Below, piece by piece: positions 16,997 through 25,150 of a stretch of DNA of 42,207 bases. The translations under genes and the position numbers were made by a program. This DNA is from Spirochaetales bacterium (GTDB taxonomy: Bacteria > Spirochaetota > Spirochaetia > JAFGXN01), in NCBI GenBank assembly GCA_016936615.1, contig JAFGXN010000093.1:1-42207 (forward strand), written 5' to 3'. The notes under the pieces are model-generated. The model was not told the DNA's origin, ran no database searches, and was given only the letters and a program-made list of their open reading frames with translations. The first letter of the stretch is position 1. The number at the start of each line of letters is the position of its first letter.

Positions 16997-17968
16997 TCAC
17001 AACCCTGCAAAGATATCTACAGCTTGATCAACTGCGTCAAAAGGATTAGCTGACAATGAATCGATAATCTTTATACCAAGCCCATACTTCTGAGTTAAAA
17101 TTTTCACGCTTTCAGGGTCATACTGAGGTTGAACAAGTATAAAGTTAGGAATATCAGCTAACTTGATTAACTCAACAATCTGATTCATCTGCTTCAGATT
17201 CGGCTCTTTTCCTTCAATTTGAATTGGAACCTGTACAATATTAACCTCCTCAAGAAGATACTGATATGAGGGATGGTAGACTAACACCTTTGAATATTCG
17301 ATTGATATCGATTTTAACTCATCAAATTTTGCATTTATCGCCATAATTAAGTCAGCCTTATTTGCCTCAAGACTCTCCCTACTCTCTGGAAAAAGTTGAA
17401 TTAATTCCTCGGTTATAATCTCACTGCTATAGATTAGACCCTTTCGACTAAGCCAAAAATGTGGATCTTTATCTAGTGGAACAATTAATTCATCGATTTC
17501 TTCACCACTTGTAAAACCAGAGAGATGAGGCTCTTCATCGTGGTCATCTCCATCTTCATGGTCATGATGATCCTCATCATGGTTATGGGTTCCCCTAGCT
17601 AAAGGTAAAAGCAAAGAAGAATCAAACAAACGAACAACCTTCGGGTGTTTTTTAGAAGAAAATACCTTCTCAAAAATCTTTCGCTCAACATCAAGTCCAG
17701 CTGTAAAATAGATATCTGCAGAAGCTATCTTCATAATCTGTTTAATATTAGCATCATATGTGTGAGGATCTGAGTTCAAAGGAATAACAACAACTGTCTC
17801 CACAAGATCTTTTGCAATTGAGTTCACAACAAATGCCTGAGCATCTAGCGAAACTGCAACAAGGAGACTATCTTCAACTACACTAGATTTTTTATTACTT
17901 GTCTTTGAACACCCAAACAAGAGCAAGACCACTAGAAAAATGATAATTTTTTTTTCTATTTTAATCAT
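16997..17968 (-). CDS. znuA: Zinc-binding lipoprotein ZnuA-type (substrate-binding protein)
   Basis: A 323-residue solute-binding protein of the cluster A-I (ZnuA/TroA) family. A signal peptide ends in a lipobox (LLLFGC, Cys at residue 20), so it is membrane-anchored. A His/Asp/Glu-rich loop lies at about residues 127-150, typical of zinc-binding members, and conserved ligands appear in SDPHTYD, KDPHFWL and VYHPSYQY. It captures zinc and passes it to ZnuB. The start has AGGAGG 4 nt before ATG. Expression is often Zur- or Fur-controlled, but I found no convincing operator in the 110-bp gap to the divergent gene. Confidence 0.9.
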   Translation of the reverse strand: MIKIEKKIIIFLVVLLLFGCSKTSNKKSSVVEDSLLVAVSLDAQAFVVNSIAKDLVETVVVIPLNSDPHTYDANIKQIMKIASADIYFTAGLDVERKIFEKVFSSKKHPKVVRLFDSSLLLPLARGTHNHDEDHHDHEDGDDHDEEPHLSGFTSGEEIDELIVPLDKDPHFWLSRKGLIYSSEIITEELIQLFPESRESLEANKADLIMAINAKFDELKSISIEYSKVLVYHPSYQYLLEEVNIVQVPIQIEGKEPNLKQMNQIVELIKLADIPNFILVQPQYDPESVKILTQKYGLGIKIIDSLSANPFDAVDQAVDIFAGL

Positions 17969-18080
17969 AATACCTCCTAAAAAAACTTTAATTCTTGAAA
18001 AAAAAGTATATAATTCAATATATAGTAGATTTTAGTTTATTGTATACTATTTTTTATTTTATTGGAATAGGAGAGACTAA

Positions 18081-19301
18081 GTGGATGTATTTGTTGCAAG
18101 ACAACCAATCTTTGATAAAGCAAAAAAGGTCATAGCATACGAGCTTCTTTACAGAAGTGGAATTGATATGAAGACTCTCCAAATCCTAAATGGTGATATG
18201 GCGACTGCAAATGTTGCTATAAATAGTTTTCTTTCCATAGGTTTCAAGACTTTGACAAATGGGAAAACTGCTTTTATTAACTTTACAAAAGAGTTATTAA
18301 TGGAAGAGATTCCTACTCTTCTGCCGAGCGACTCAATTGTAATCGAGATATTAGAAGATATCAGAATAGATGACAAACTTGTAGAGACTTGTAAAAAACT
18401 AAAAGAACAAAAATATGTGATTGCTCTTGATGACTTTGAATTTACTGAATACAAGAGATATCAGCATTTTCTCCCATATGTAGATATTTTAAAGGTTGAT
18501 TTTCTTTTAAACGATAGAGATCAAATAAAGGAAATATCAGAGATAATGAAACAGTATAAATTATCTCTACTTGCTGAGAAGGTTGAGAGTATCGAAGATT
18601 TCAACTTCGCGTTGGAGTGCGGATTTGAATTTTTTCAAGGCTTCTTCTTCCAAAAACCTGAAATATTGAAAGGAAAAAGCCTGACCGGATACAAGGTAAA
18701 TCACGCGAGGATTCTTCAAGAGCTCACACGTAAGCAACCTGAAGTTGCAAAGATTGCAGAGATTGTTGAGAATGACCCAGGTCTAACCTATAACCTGCTT
18801 AAACTGACAAACTCCGCGATGTTTGCTGGATACAAGAAATTAACAGACATAAACCTCGCACTAATGAGGATTGGCTTCAAAGAGTTAAGAAAGTGGATTT
18901 CGCTGATAATCTTAAGCGATGTTGGCAAAGACAAACCTGATGAGTTGTTGCGCAGCTCACTAATACGTGGAAAACTCTCAGAATCAATAGCAGAGATTGC
19001 GGGTCTAAAAGAGAGAAAGAACGAGGCTTTCCTGCTAGGACTTTTTTCAATGATTGATACCATGGCAGACATGACACTTGATGCGCTAATGGCAGACCTT
19101 CCAATCGAAGATGATGTAAAAGAGGCTCTACTCCACAAAAAAGGGCCTTTTTCAATAATATATGATCTATCAATCTTTTTTGAAAAAGGAATGTGGAACG
19201 ATGCCATAGTACTATGTCGCAAACACAATATCGATATAAATGTTATTTCAGACGAGTATGTAAAGGCTCTAGACTGGACAAAAAAACTTAATATTATCTA
19301 A
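18081..19301 (+). CDS. EAL-HDOD signalling protein
   Basis: A 406-residue cytosolic protein with an N-terminal EAL-like domain (about 1-195, starting VFVARQPIFD) and a C-terminal HDOD domain (about 200-400, with LLKLTNSAMFAG and ALMRIGFKELRKW). The EAL signature is degenerate (YELLYR), as in YuxH-type proteins, so c-di-GMP hydrolysis is doubtful and a binding or scaffold role more likely. The start is GTG 18081, with AGGAGAG about 6 nt upstream. It is divergent from znuA. It converges with amrS, and the two stop codons overlap by 4 bp (19298-19301). Confidence 0.85.
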   Translation: MDVFVARQPIFDKAKKVIAYELLYRSGIDMKTLQILNGDMATANVAINSFLSIGFKTLTNGKTAFINFTKELLMEEIPTLLPSDSIVIEILEDIRIDDKLVETCKKLKEQKYVIALDDFEFTEYKRYQHFLPYVDILKVDFLLNDRDQIKEISEIMKQYKLSLLAEKVESIEDFNFALECGFEFFQGFFFQKPEILKGKSLTGYKVNHARILQELTRKQPEVAKIAEIVENDPGLTYNLLKLTNSAMFAGYKKLTDINLALMRIGFKELRKWISLIILSDVGKDKPDELLRSSLIRGKLSESIAEIAGLKERKNEAFLLGLFSMIDTMADMTLDALMADLPIEDDVKEALLHKKGPFSIIYDLSIFFEKGMWNDAIVLCRKHNIDINVISDEYVKALDWTKKLNII

Positions 19302-20296
19302 TATTTACCAAATAGCTCTGTGCCACAAATATTACAAAACATCTTTGAATTTTCAATCCTGCTATTTATCAAATGAACATTATACTGGTCTCTCTGAATA
19401 AGAACATTCGAGCACTTCGTACACTTAGTTAGCGAGTTTGAGATATTCTGGGAGTTCCCGCCATAGACAAAATCAATATCCTTAGACCTAGCAATCTCGA
19501 TAGCCTCTTTCAGAAAAGGCTCAGAGGTCCGATTTGAATTAGACATCTTATACGCAGGATAGAATCTAGATAAGTGCCAAACCTTCACGCCTAGATCAGA
19601 GACCATTCTAGCAATCTCTCTAACATCTTCAAGTGTGTGCAAATCTTCAATAAGAAGTGTTGTAACCTCAACATGCTTGCCAGCAGAAATAAGCCGAGAG
19701 ATTGAGTGAAGAACCGGCTCAATCCTTGCTCCACAATGCTTCTGATAGAAGGCTCTATTCCCCTTGAGATCAATGTTAAAAGCATCTACAGACCTTGTAA
19801 ATTTATCTAACGCAACAGATGAAAAAAATCCATTTGTCACCATTATATTTTTCCCACCATTACCAGAGACCCAGTCACAACACTCTAACATATAATCCTG
19901 CCAGACTGTAGGCTCGCTATATGTATAGGCAACAAGGTTGACACCTTCCTTCTCCATGATCATTGGTAGATTTGTAGGATTGATACTCTCTGACTCATAA
20001 GCAAAGTATGGATCATAATCTTGCGCAATTGAATAATTTTGGCAAAAACTACAAGAGAAATTGCAACCAAAAGAAGCAAGCGACAGAACTCTTGACGCAG
20101 GATGGAAATGATAGAGAGGCTTCTTCTCGATAGGTTCTACAGCCATAGAGGCAATCTTCGAATAGTACAATGAGGTAATATGCCCTGCAATGTTCTTCCT
20201 AACACCACAAGCCCCGACCTCGCCGTTATCTAAATGGCAACTCCGGGCACAAAAATTACAAACCCTTACTTCGCTTAGCTTTTTTCTCTGAATCAA
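19298..20296 (-). CDS. amrS: AmmeMemoRadiSam system radical SAM enzyme AmrS
   Basis: A 332-residue radical SAM protein of the PflA-related AmrS family. The [4Fe-4S]-SAM motif is C78-x3-C82-x2-C85 (CNFSCSFC). Before it, C13, C16, C20 and C30 form an N-terminal cysteine cluster (CNFC, C, GEVGACG), and the C-terminal end has two CxxC pairs (CTKC, CNIC) like a zinc ribbon. The substrate is unknown in this family. The start is TTG 20296 with AAGGGG 6 nt upstream, 13 bp after the amrA stop. Together with amrA and amrB it forms the conserved three-gene set. Confidence 0.9.
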   Translation of the reverse strand: MIQRKKLSEVRVCNFCARSCHLDNGEVGACGVRKNIAGHITSLYYSKIASMAVEPIEKKPLYHFHPASRVLSLASFGCNFSCSFCQNYSIAQDYDPYFAYESESINPTNLPMIMEKEGVNLVAYTYSEPTVWQDYMLECCDWVSGNGGKNIMVTNGFFSSVALDKFTRSVDAFNIDLKGNRAFYQKHCGARIEPVLHSISRLISAGKHVEVTTLLIEDLHTLEDVREIARMVSDLGVKVWHLSRFYPAYKMSNSNRTSEPFLKEAIEIARSKDIDFVYGGNSQNISNSLTKCTKCSNVLIQRDQYNVHLINSRIENSKMFCNICGTELFGKY

Positions 20297-20309
20297 TCAA
20301 CACCCCTTT

Positions 20310-20882
20310 TCAATATTCTGAAAGAACAGAACCTTCAAAGACCTCAAAAGAACAATCTGACTCTTTCCAAATATATTCATACAGATTTGCTTTAGTTGCA
20401 AGAGCACAAAGCATCTGTTCAACATCCCACCCCTGTTCAACTGCAACCTGGGGAAGAAAGACAGCACGAGAGTGACCATATTTTAATACAACACCATGGC
20501 GCCCTATCTCAATTTCCTTCCAGGATTTAACCTTCACTGGCTTTGATAATATTGTAATCTCAAATCTCAAATCTGGAAACTCTTTAATTGAAATAGGTCG
20601 AAAACGAGGATCTGCGAAGGCAGACTCTTTCGCTAGATTTTCTATAGAATCCAAAATGTTAGATGACGATGAAAAATTACCGATACACCCGCGCAATCTT
20701 TTTCCAAGAGGAGAGTTTATGTAAATACTAACAAAGACACCATTACGAAGAGATGCTAATTCAGAACTATACAAATCTTCAAAACCTGAAATTTCAATAT
20801 CCTTGAGGCTCGAATATACACTAGCTCGTGCAAGCTCAAGCAAATCTTCTTTGTATGACTCAAGATCAATAAATTTGTTCAT
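20310..20882 (-). CDS. amrA: AmmeMemoRadiSam system protein A (AMMECR1 domain)
   Basis: A 190-residue AMMECR1-family protein. The hallmark LRGCIGNF lies in the first half, preceded by GVFVSIY and followed by AFADPRFRPI and RHGVVLKYGHSRAVFLPQVA. The molecular function is unknown; the family is conserved from bacteria to man. There is no Shine-Dalgarno before ATG 20882; instead a TATCAT sequence ends 7 nt upstream, the same spacing as at lysS and alaS. It lies between amrB (41-bp gap) and amrS. Confidence 0.88.
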   Translation of the reverse strand: MNKFIDLESYKEDLLELARASVYSSLKDIEISGFEDLYSSELASLRNGVFVSIYINSPLGKRLRGCIGNFSSSSNILDSIENLAKESAFADPRFRPISIKEFPDLRFEITILSKPVKVKSWKEIEIGRHGVVLKYGHSRAVFLPQVAVEQGWDVEQMLCALATKANLYEYIWKESDCSFEVFEGSVLSEY

Positions 20883-20923
20883 GCATACTATGATATAACT
20901 AATTTAAGATTTTTGCACCCAAT

Positions 20924-21793
20924 TTATATCTGTTTTGAGAATATTATGGGACAATATGAGACAAAACTCTCATCCTTCTTGTTAGTAATATCATTTGAAT
21001 TGTAATAGTCACTCACAACACCAGAAACTCCCTTTTTTTCCATAATAATCTTGAGAACCACAGCAGCATTAACACCACAGATTGTGTGATCCTGCTCATC
21101 TAGCCTCTTAACAACATGCTCCACAGATGCCTCAGCAAATAACCTAGCAATCTCTAAGTCTTTTTCTTTGACGCAAGTTTCAGCCTCTTGTTCATCATAC
21201 GGAGTGAAGTTAAATCTCTTCCCATAATGGGTAAAATCTGAACTAGCAATCAGCACAACTTCATCAAAACCACAAATAGACTCGATATACTCAAGCAGAA
21301 GCTCAACATTTTCTGTTACAACCTCAAGATCAGTAACCTTTCCGCAAAGAAAAGAAGCAACAGCAATCTCAGTACCTAAAAACTTTGCAGCCATTGGCAA
21401 GAACAGCTCAATTCCATGCTCCTCAACGATAGGATCTGAAAATTCACAGAATTTTTCACTTTTTCCAATAAAAAAATCAGTAGATGCTGCCTTCAAATTC
21501 CCAAACGGTGTCTGATAGTAGTCAAACTCACCATAATATACCGAGTTGTTCTCTAAATGATAGTAGTGACTTGGCGATAAAATAACCAAAAGCTTCTTTG
21601 GCGAAGTTATTGCCTGGAAAAAAGGTAACATTCCCCGAGCCGAGTAGATTAAGCCTGCGTGTGGAAGAACCGCAGCTGATGGTGATTTAACAGTAAGTCC
21701 GAGCTTCTGACTAGCTCTAGCAATTAAACTATTTAATGAATTTAATTCTTCAGGATACCAAGAACCAGAATAAATCATGGAATTTATATTCAT
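20924..21793 (-). CDS. amrB: AmmeMemoRadiSam system protein B (MEMO1 family)
   Basis: A 289-residue Memo-family protein, with a fold related to LigB-type extradiol dioxygenases. Motifs seen are GSWYP near the N terminus, H45 in LPHAGLIYS, SPSHYYH (about residues 73-79), EHGIELFLP, SSDFTHYG and ICGVNAA with the late Cys, matching the metal-ligand set (His, His, Cys) known in human MEMO1. The exact reaction is unknown. I chose ATG 21793 with GGAGG 5 nt upstream; the TTG at 21805 is part of that site. It is the first gene of amrB-amrA-amrS. Confidence 0.9.
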   Translation of the reverse strand: MNINSMIYSGSWYPEELNSLNSLIARASQKLGLTVKSPSAAVLPHAGLIYSARGMLPFFQAITSPKKLLVILSPSHYYHLENNSVYYGEFDYYQTPFGNLKAASTDFFIGKSEKFCEFSDPIVEEHGIELFLPMAAKFLGTEIAVASFLCGKVTDLEVVTENVELLLEYIESICGFDEVVLIASSDFTHYGKRFNFTPYDEQEAETCVKEKDLEIARLFAEASVEHVVKRLDEQDHTICGVNAAVVLKIIMEKKGVSGVVSDYYNSNDITNKKDESFVSYCPIIFSKQI

Positions 21794-21809
21794 TTTCGCC
21801 TCCAATTCA

Positions 21810-21838
21810 ATTATAATGGATTTTTTTGGTATTTTAAA
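21810..21838 (-). promoter_or_regulatory. Putative promoter of amrBAS
   Basis: TTTAAA (21838-21833), 17 nt, then TATAAT (21815-21810) on the minus strand, shortly before the GGAGG of amrB. The -10 is perfect and the -35 weak. Confidence 0.45.
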
Positions 21839-21851
21839 CTTTTAGAACCAA

Positions 21852-22301
21852 TTATTTGCAAAACATTGAAAAGTCGAACGGTTGCTTATTCATTTTTTTT
21901 CTGAAAAAATTAAGACCATCCTGAACCGAAGGCTTTGACAGAAACCAGGCCTCTAACCGATGTTTACCAGGAAAATCCATGACAAACATGCCTGCAAAGA
22001 TTGTTAACAATCCCTGGCCTGGAACAAACAACATTATTACACCACCAAGCAAGATAACAGAGCCAATTAAATTTTTTATAAGGGAAAAAATAATGAATCT
22101 TCCTGAAAACTGACGCCTCTCCCGTCGCTGCGAGAAATTTTTTGAAAAATAGTCTTCAGGAATCTTCGCGATAAGATAGGGCATAGAGAGCAAACTCACG
22201 ACAAAGACTACAAAGCTTGCTAAACTAAAATAAAAAAAGAATCTTTTGTGTTCAGCCAAAATATCAAATAATCTCGAGAAATCAAAAAGATCCAAATCCA
22301 T
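21852..22301 (-). CDS. Small membrane protein, PGPGW-like
   Basis: A 149-residue protein with two hydrophobic parts (about 18-42 and 75-105). The second contains MLFVPGQGLLTIFAGMFVMDFPGK, abbreviated here to VPGQGLLTIF and DFPGKHRLE, which resembles the PGPGW family of putative transmembrane proteins. An RRERRQ stretch lies between the two. The function is unknown. ATG 22301 has AGGATC 6 nt upstream, and it follows the ydbC-like gene by 8 bp, so both are likely cotranscribed. Confidence 0.65.
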   Translation of the reverse strand: MDLDLFDFSRLFDILAEHKRFFFYFSLASFVVFVVSLLSMPYLIAKIPEDYFSKNFSQRRERRQFSGRFIIFSLIKNLIGSVILLGGVIMLFVPGQGLLTIFAGMFVMDFPGKHRLEAWFLSKPSVQDGLNFFRKKMNKQPFDFSMFCK

Positions 22302-22309
22302 AATAGATC

Positions 22310-22522
22310 CTATTTGTTTAGAATTTCTTTTAGTTTATCAAGCTCACCATCATCTAAGGTTATGCCCTTGCTCATCTTTGTCCTGTCTGGTGACCAGGAA
22401 CGAATATCAAACTTCGCAGGCGCATCATTCCAACTAACCTTTGCAATCAACTTCTGCCAACCCTTAGGGGATTCTGATAATACACCTATCTCTTCTTGAA
22501 GTTCAAACTTTATCTCAGCCAT
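22310..22522 (-). CDS. YdbC-like PC4-fold ssDNA-binding protein
   Basis: A 70-residue protein matching the bacterial YdbC family of PC4-like nucleic-acid binders: FELQEEIGVLSES, GWQKLIAKVSWN and FDIRSWSPD with MSKGITL. Family members form dimers that bind single-stranded DNA; a part in transcription or repair is inference. The start has GGAGG 6 nt before ATG. It lies 15 bp after the lipoprotein gene and before the membrane protein gene. Confidence 0.8.
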   Translation of the reverse strand: MAEIKFELQEEIGVLSESPKGWQKLIAKVSWNDAPAKFDIRSWSPDRTKMSKGITLDDGELDKLKEILNK

Positions 22523-22537
22523 ATTATACCTCCAAGA

Positions 22538-25099
22538 TTATTCTATCACATCTACAGCAATTCGAAAACCAATTCTTATATCAATTCTATGAGGTTCTGT
22601 AGTCCCTCGCAGCCCAACTCCACCTGAAGTAAAGTCTCCAACAAAATTACCACCACGATGAATCTTGTACAGCAACAATCCATCACTATTTGATGGTCCA
22701 GAATAGTCAGAAGCGACACTCTCAGGATAATAATCATGCCAATCCCAGCACCACTCCGAAATATTCCCCGACATGTTAAACAGCCCAAGAAAATTAGAAG
22801 AGATTCTAGTATCTGTAATCCTCTGCGTGTAACCACCACTATTCCCTTTGTACCAGGTAAAGTAGCCAAAAATTGAAGTATTGCCGTAATCGAAAAAGCT
22901 ACCATCAAGGGCAGATTCATAGGCAACGTAATCAGAACTAACTGCAACAGGAGGAAGAAGGACTACTCGTCCCTGCTCATCTTCCATGTATCGCGCAGCT
23001 AATTCCCATTCAGCCTCAGTTGGGAGTCTAAAACCTCGCGTATTTGGCTTGATTGCAAGGTTCTTAATATCATTTCGTAGCGCACTAGCACTCTTTACAG
23101 GAACTTCATTTATAAGATAGATAGGCTGATAGCCAGAACCGACAAGCTCGGACAATGCATTACACCAGATTATGGCATCATACCAAGAGATTCCAGCAAC
23201 CGGGTAGTCCTTGTTCTGAGCTGTCACTGTCGCGCCAGGACCCGCCTGATTACCTGGCATACCTTGGTTGGAGAAAGAGTATCCGTGAGAGTGTGCCCAG
23301 TGTCGGACCCGAGACCATAACTCGTATGAGACCTCGTGCTCTGCAATCCGATATGGCTTAGTCAAGGTAATATCATGAAAATTATCTGCAACTACTGGCA
23401 TTCCCATAGAAAAACTGATTGGCGAGACATAGTTAAAATTCAACGCAAATGAAGAGCCACCATAAGAAAAACTAACAGGATCAGCTTCCGGAGTCCCTGG
23501 TTGGATATCAGGAATTACAGTAGCATAAATACCTCTTGAATAGTCGCCACCCGTCATCTTAACTGAGACCTTGAAGAAATACTTTGTTCGATTAGTAAGT
23601 CCAGAAATATTTAGATCATAGAGACCTAAATCATTATTAAAATTCTGATTTATATCAAACTCTAACTCTCCTTGATCAACAAGTGCAGAATTACCATATT
23701 CGACCTTAAATCCAGCGACATCTACTACACCATCTGGAAGATCAAACAACAAACGAGCCTCACCATCTCCACGCGTAGCAGTAAGTGAAGAAATCTCAGG
23801 TAGAGCTGTGCTAATAGGGATGAATCCTGGCGTAACCTGAAGAGTATGGGGATTCCCAGATAAATCCTTAACTTCAAATTTCATGGGATAAGAAGTTCCA
23901 TTGGTAAGACCAGAAATTACATACTGAAAGGTTTCACTGTAAAAAATACCCTTAGATCTTTCTACACCACCTTCAGTAATAAAGAACTCAAAAGAGTAAA
24001 AATCAGGTGTGCTGTCTATCAACTCTTGCCAATAGACCATAATCTGTGAATCTCCCGCGTATACTATCACATTAGAATCGAGAACAATCTGCGGAGCTAC
24101 CCCATCCATAGGTATAATCGGCTTAACTCTCAAATCCTTAACATTACCTGCAAAATCAACAGAGGTGAACATAATCTCATATTTACGACCATTGAGAAGA
24201 GAATCTATCTCGACCTCAAACTTACCATTTTCTAAATCCACTATAGATTCAGGATCCACATATCGCTTAGCCATTCCACCAAATAATCCGTAACGAATCT
24301 CAGTGTGAGAAAAGTCATCATCAGTTGGATTCTCCCATCTAACACGAATCTTCCCGCCTGTAGGATCACTAGAAACTCTGTACCTAAAAAAATCGCCATA
24401 ATTATCTAACCAATTGATAGTATCATCAAAGACAACAGCCCCCGGAGGCGTTCCATCTGCACTAGCATAGTGATACGCAATCTGCGAAGAGTTCCCAGAT
24501 CTATCTACCGCCTTAATGAAAAAATTATAATTATACCCATTCTTTAATCTAGCAATATTGACTCGACTTCGACCGCCAACAGGACCAGTAACTGTTATAT
24601 GCGAGGTATTCTCACCTGTGAGCTGGAAACTAGACCACACCACACAATGAGAAAAATCTAGATCATCAGGATTAGTCCACGATAATTCAACCTCACCAGA
24701 ACCAATCTTAGTCTGCACATCAGTAACCGGACTAGGAGGCGCAATGTCATACGGCTTAACCCTAACGACATGCCCCTTCGACATCTTCCCAAAAGAGTTA
24801 TGAGAAGTGACAACAAACATATATTCAACCCCATTTAACAAATTCTCAATCCGCGTTCCATAGGAGTTAACCTCTCCCTCATATTTCTTAACCTCAGTCT
24901 GAGCGCCACGATCAGAAGGAGCATAGTATATAGAAGAAAAACTATAATCCTTCTCAGCAGGCTCTACCCAGCTAAGAACAACAGCACCATCAAGTGCTAC
25001 AACAGAGAGATCAGCAACTTCGTATTTTAAATATGGTTCAGGACAAGAAAATAAAAAGAGTAAGAAAATAAAGTTGAATAAATGTTTGAAAGACCTCAT
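22538..25099 (-). CDS. Lipoprotein with fibronectin III-like repeats and an FGE/SUMF1-like domain
   Basis: An 853-residue predicted lipoprotein (lipobox LFLFSC near residue 19). Residues about 25-535 hold roughly five fibronectin type III-like units (each with a WxxP-type start, NLLNGVEYMF / LLNGRKYEI / LTNGTSYPM ends). The C-terminal 290 residues form a sulfatase-modifying-factor domain (YPVAGISWYDAIIWCNALS, FRLPTEAEWELAAR, NMSGNISEWCWDWHDY, HRGGNF, GFRIA). The active-site cysteine region after RGG has no Cys, so it is probably not a formylglycine-forming enzyme but a binding module. The start has a G-run (CGGGGG, 4 nt before ATG). Confidence 0.8.
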   Translation of the reverse strand: MRSFKHLFNFIFLLFLFSCPEPYLKYEVADLSVVALDGAVVLSWVEPAEKDYSFSSIYYAPSDRGAQTEVKKYEGEVNSYGTRIENLLNGVEYMFVVTSHNSFGKMSKGHVVRVKPYDIAPPSPVTDVQTKIGSGEVELSWTNPDDLDFSHCVVWSSFQLTGENTSHITVTGPVGGRSRVNIARLKNGYNYNFFIKAVDRSGNSSQIAYHYASADGTPPGAVVFDDTINWLDNYGDFFRYRVSSDPTGGKIRVRWENPTDDDFSHTEIRYGLFGGMAKRYVDPESIVDLENGKFEVEIDSLLNGRKYEIMFTSVDFAGNVKDLRVKPIIPMDGVAPQIVLDSNVIVYAGDSQIMVYWQELIDSTPDFYSFEFFITEGGVERSKGIFYSETFQYVISGLTNGTSYPMKFEVKDLSGNPHTLQVTPGFIPISTALPEISSLTATRGDGEARLLFDLPDGVVDVAGFKVEYGNSALVDQGELEFDINQNFNNDLGLYDLNISGLTNRTKYFFKVSVKMTGGDYSRGIYATVIPDIQPGTPEADPVSFSYGGSSFALNFNYVSPISFSMGMPVVADNFHDITLTKPYRIAEHEVSYELWSRVRHWAHSHGYSFSNQGMPGNQAGPGATVTAQNKDYPVAGISWYDAIIWCNALSELVGSGYQPIYLINEVPVKSASALRNDIKNLAIKPNTRGFRLPTEAEWELAARYMEDEQGRVVLLPPVAVSSDYVAYESALDGSFFDYGNTSIFGYFTWYKGNSGGYTQRITDTRISSNFLGLFNMSGNISEWCWDWHDYYPESVASDYSGPSNSDGLLLYKIHRGGNFVGDFTSGGVGLRGTTEPHRIDIRIGFRIAVDVIE

Positions 25100-25120
25100 A
25101 TTCCCCCGAATAAGACAAGC

Positions 25121-25141
25121 AAAAGCTGCCCGAAGGCAGCT
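25121..25141 (-). terminator. Hairpin with UUCG loop between two lipoprotein genes
   Basis: On the minus strand a perfect 7-bp stem AGCTGCC / GGCAGCT (25141-25124) closes a C(UUCG)G-type tetraloop and is followed by TTTTGCTT. It lies 10 nt after the stop of the upstream gene and about 25 nt before the next start, so it may act as a terminator or attenuator. Confidence 0.65.
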
Positions 25142-25150
25142 CTATAAAGA

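Noticed and set aside
18008-18025. TATATAATTCAATATATA in the znuA / EAL-HDOD gap as a Zur or Fur operator
   Set aside because: The symmetry is only of AT runs in a very AT-rich gap and does not match a known box; promoter boxes for either gene are not clear.
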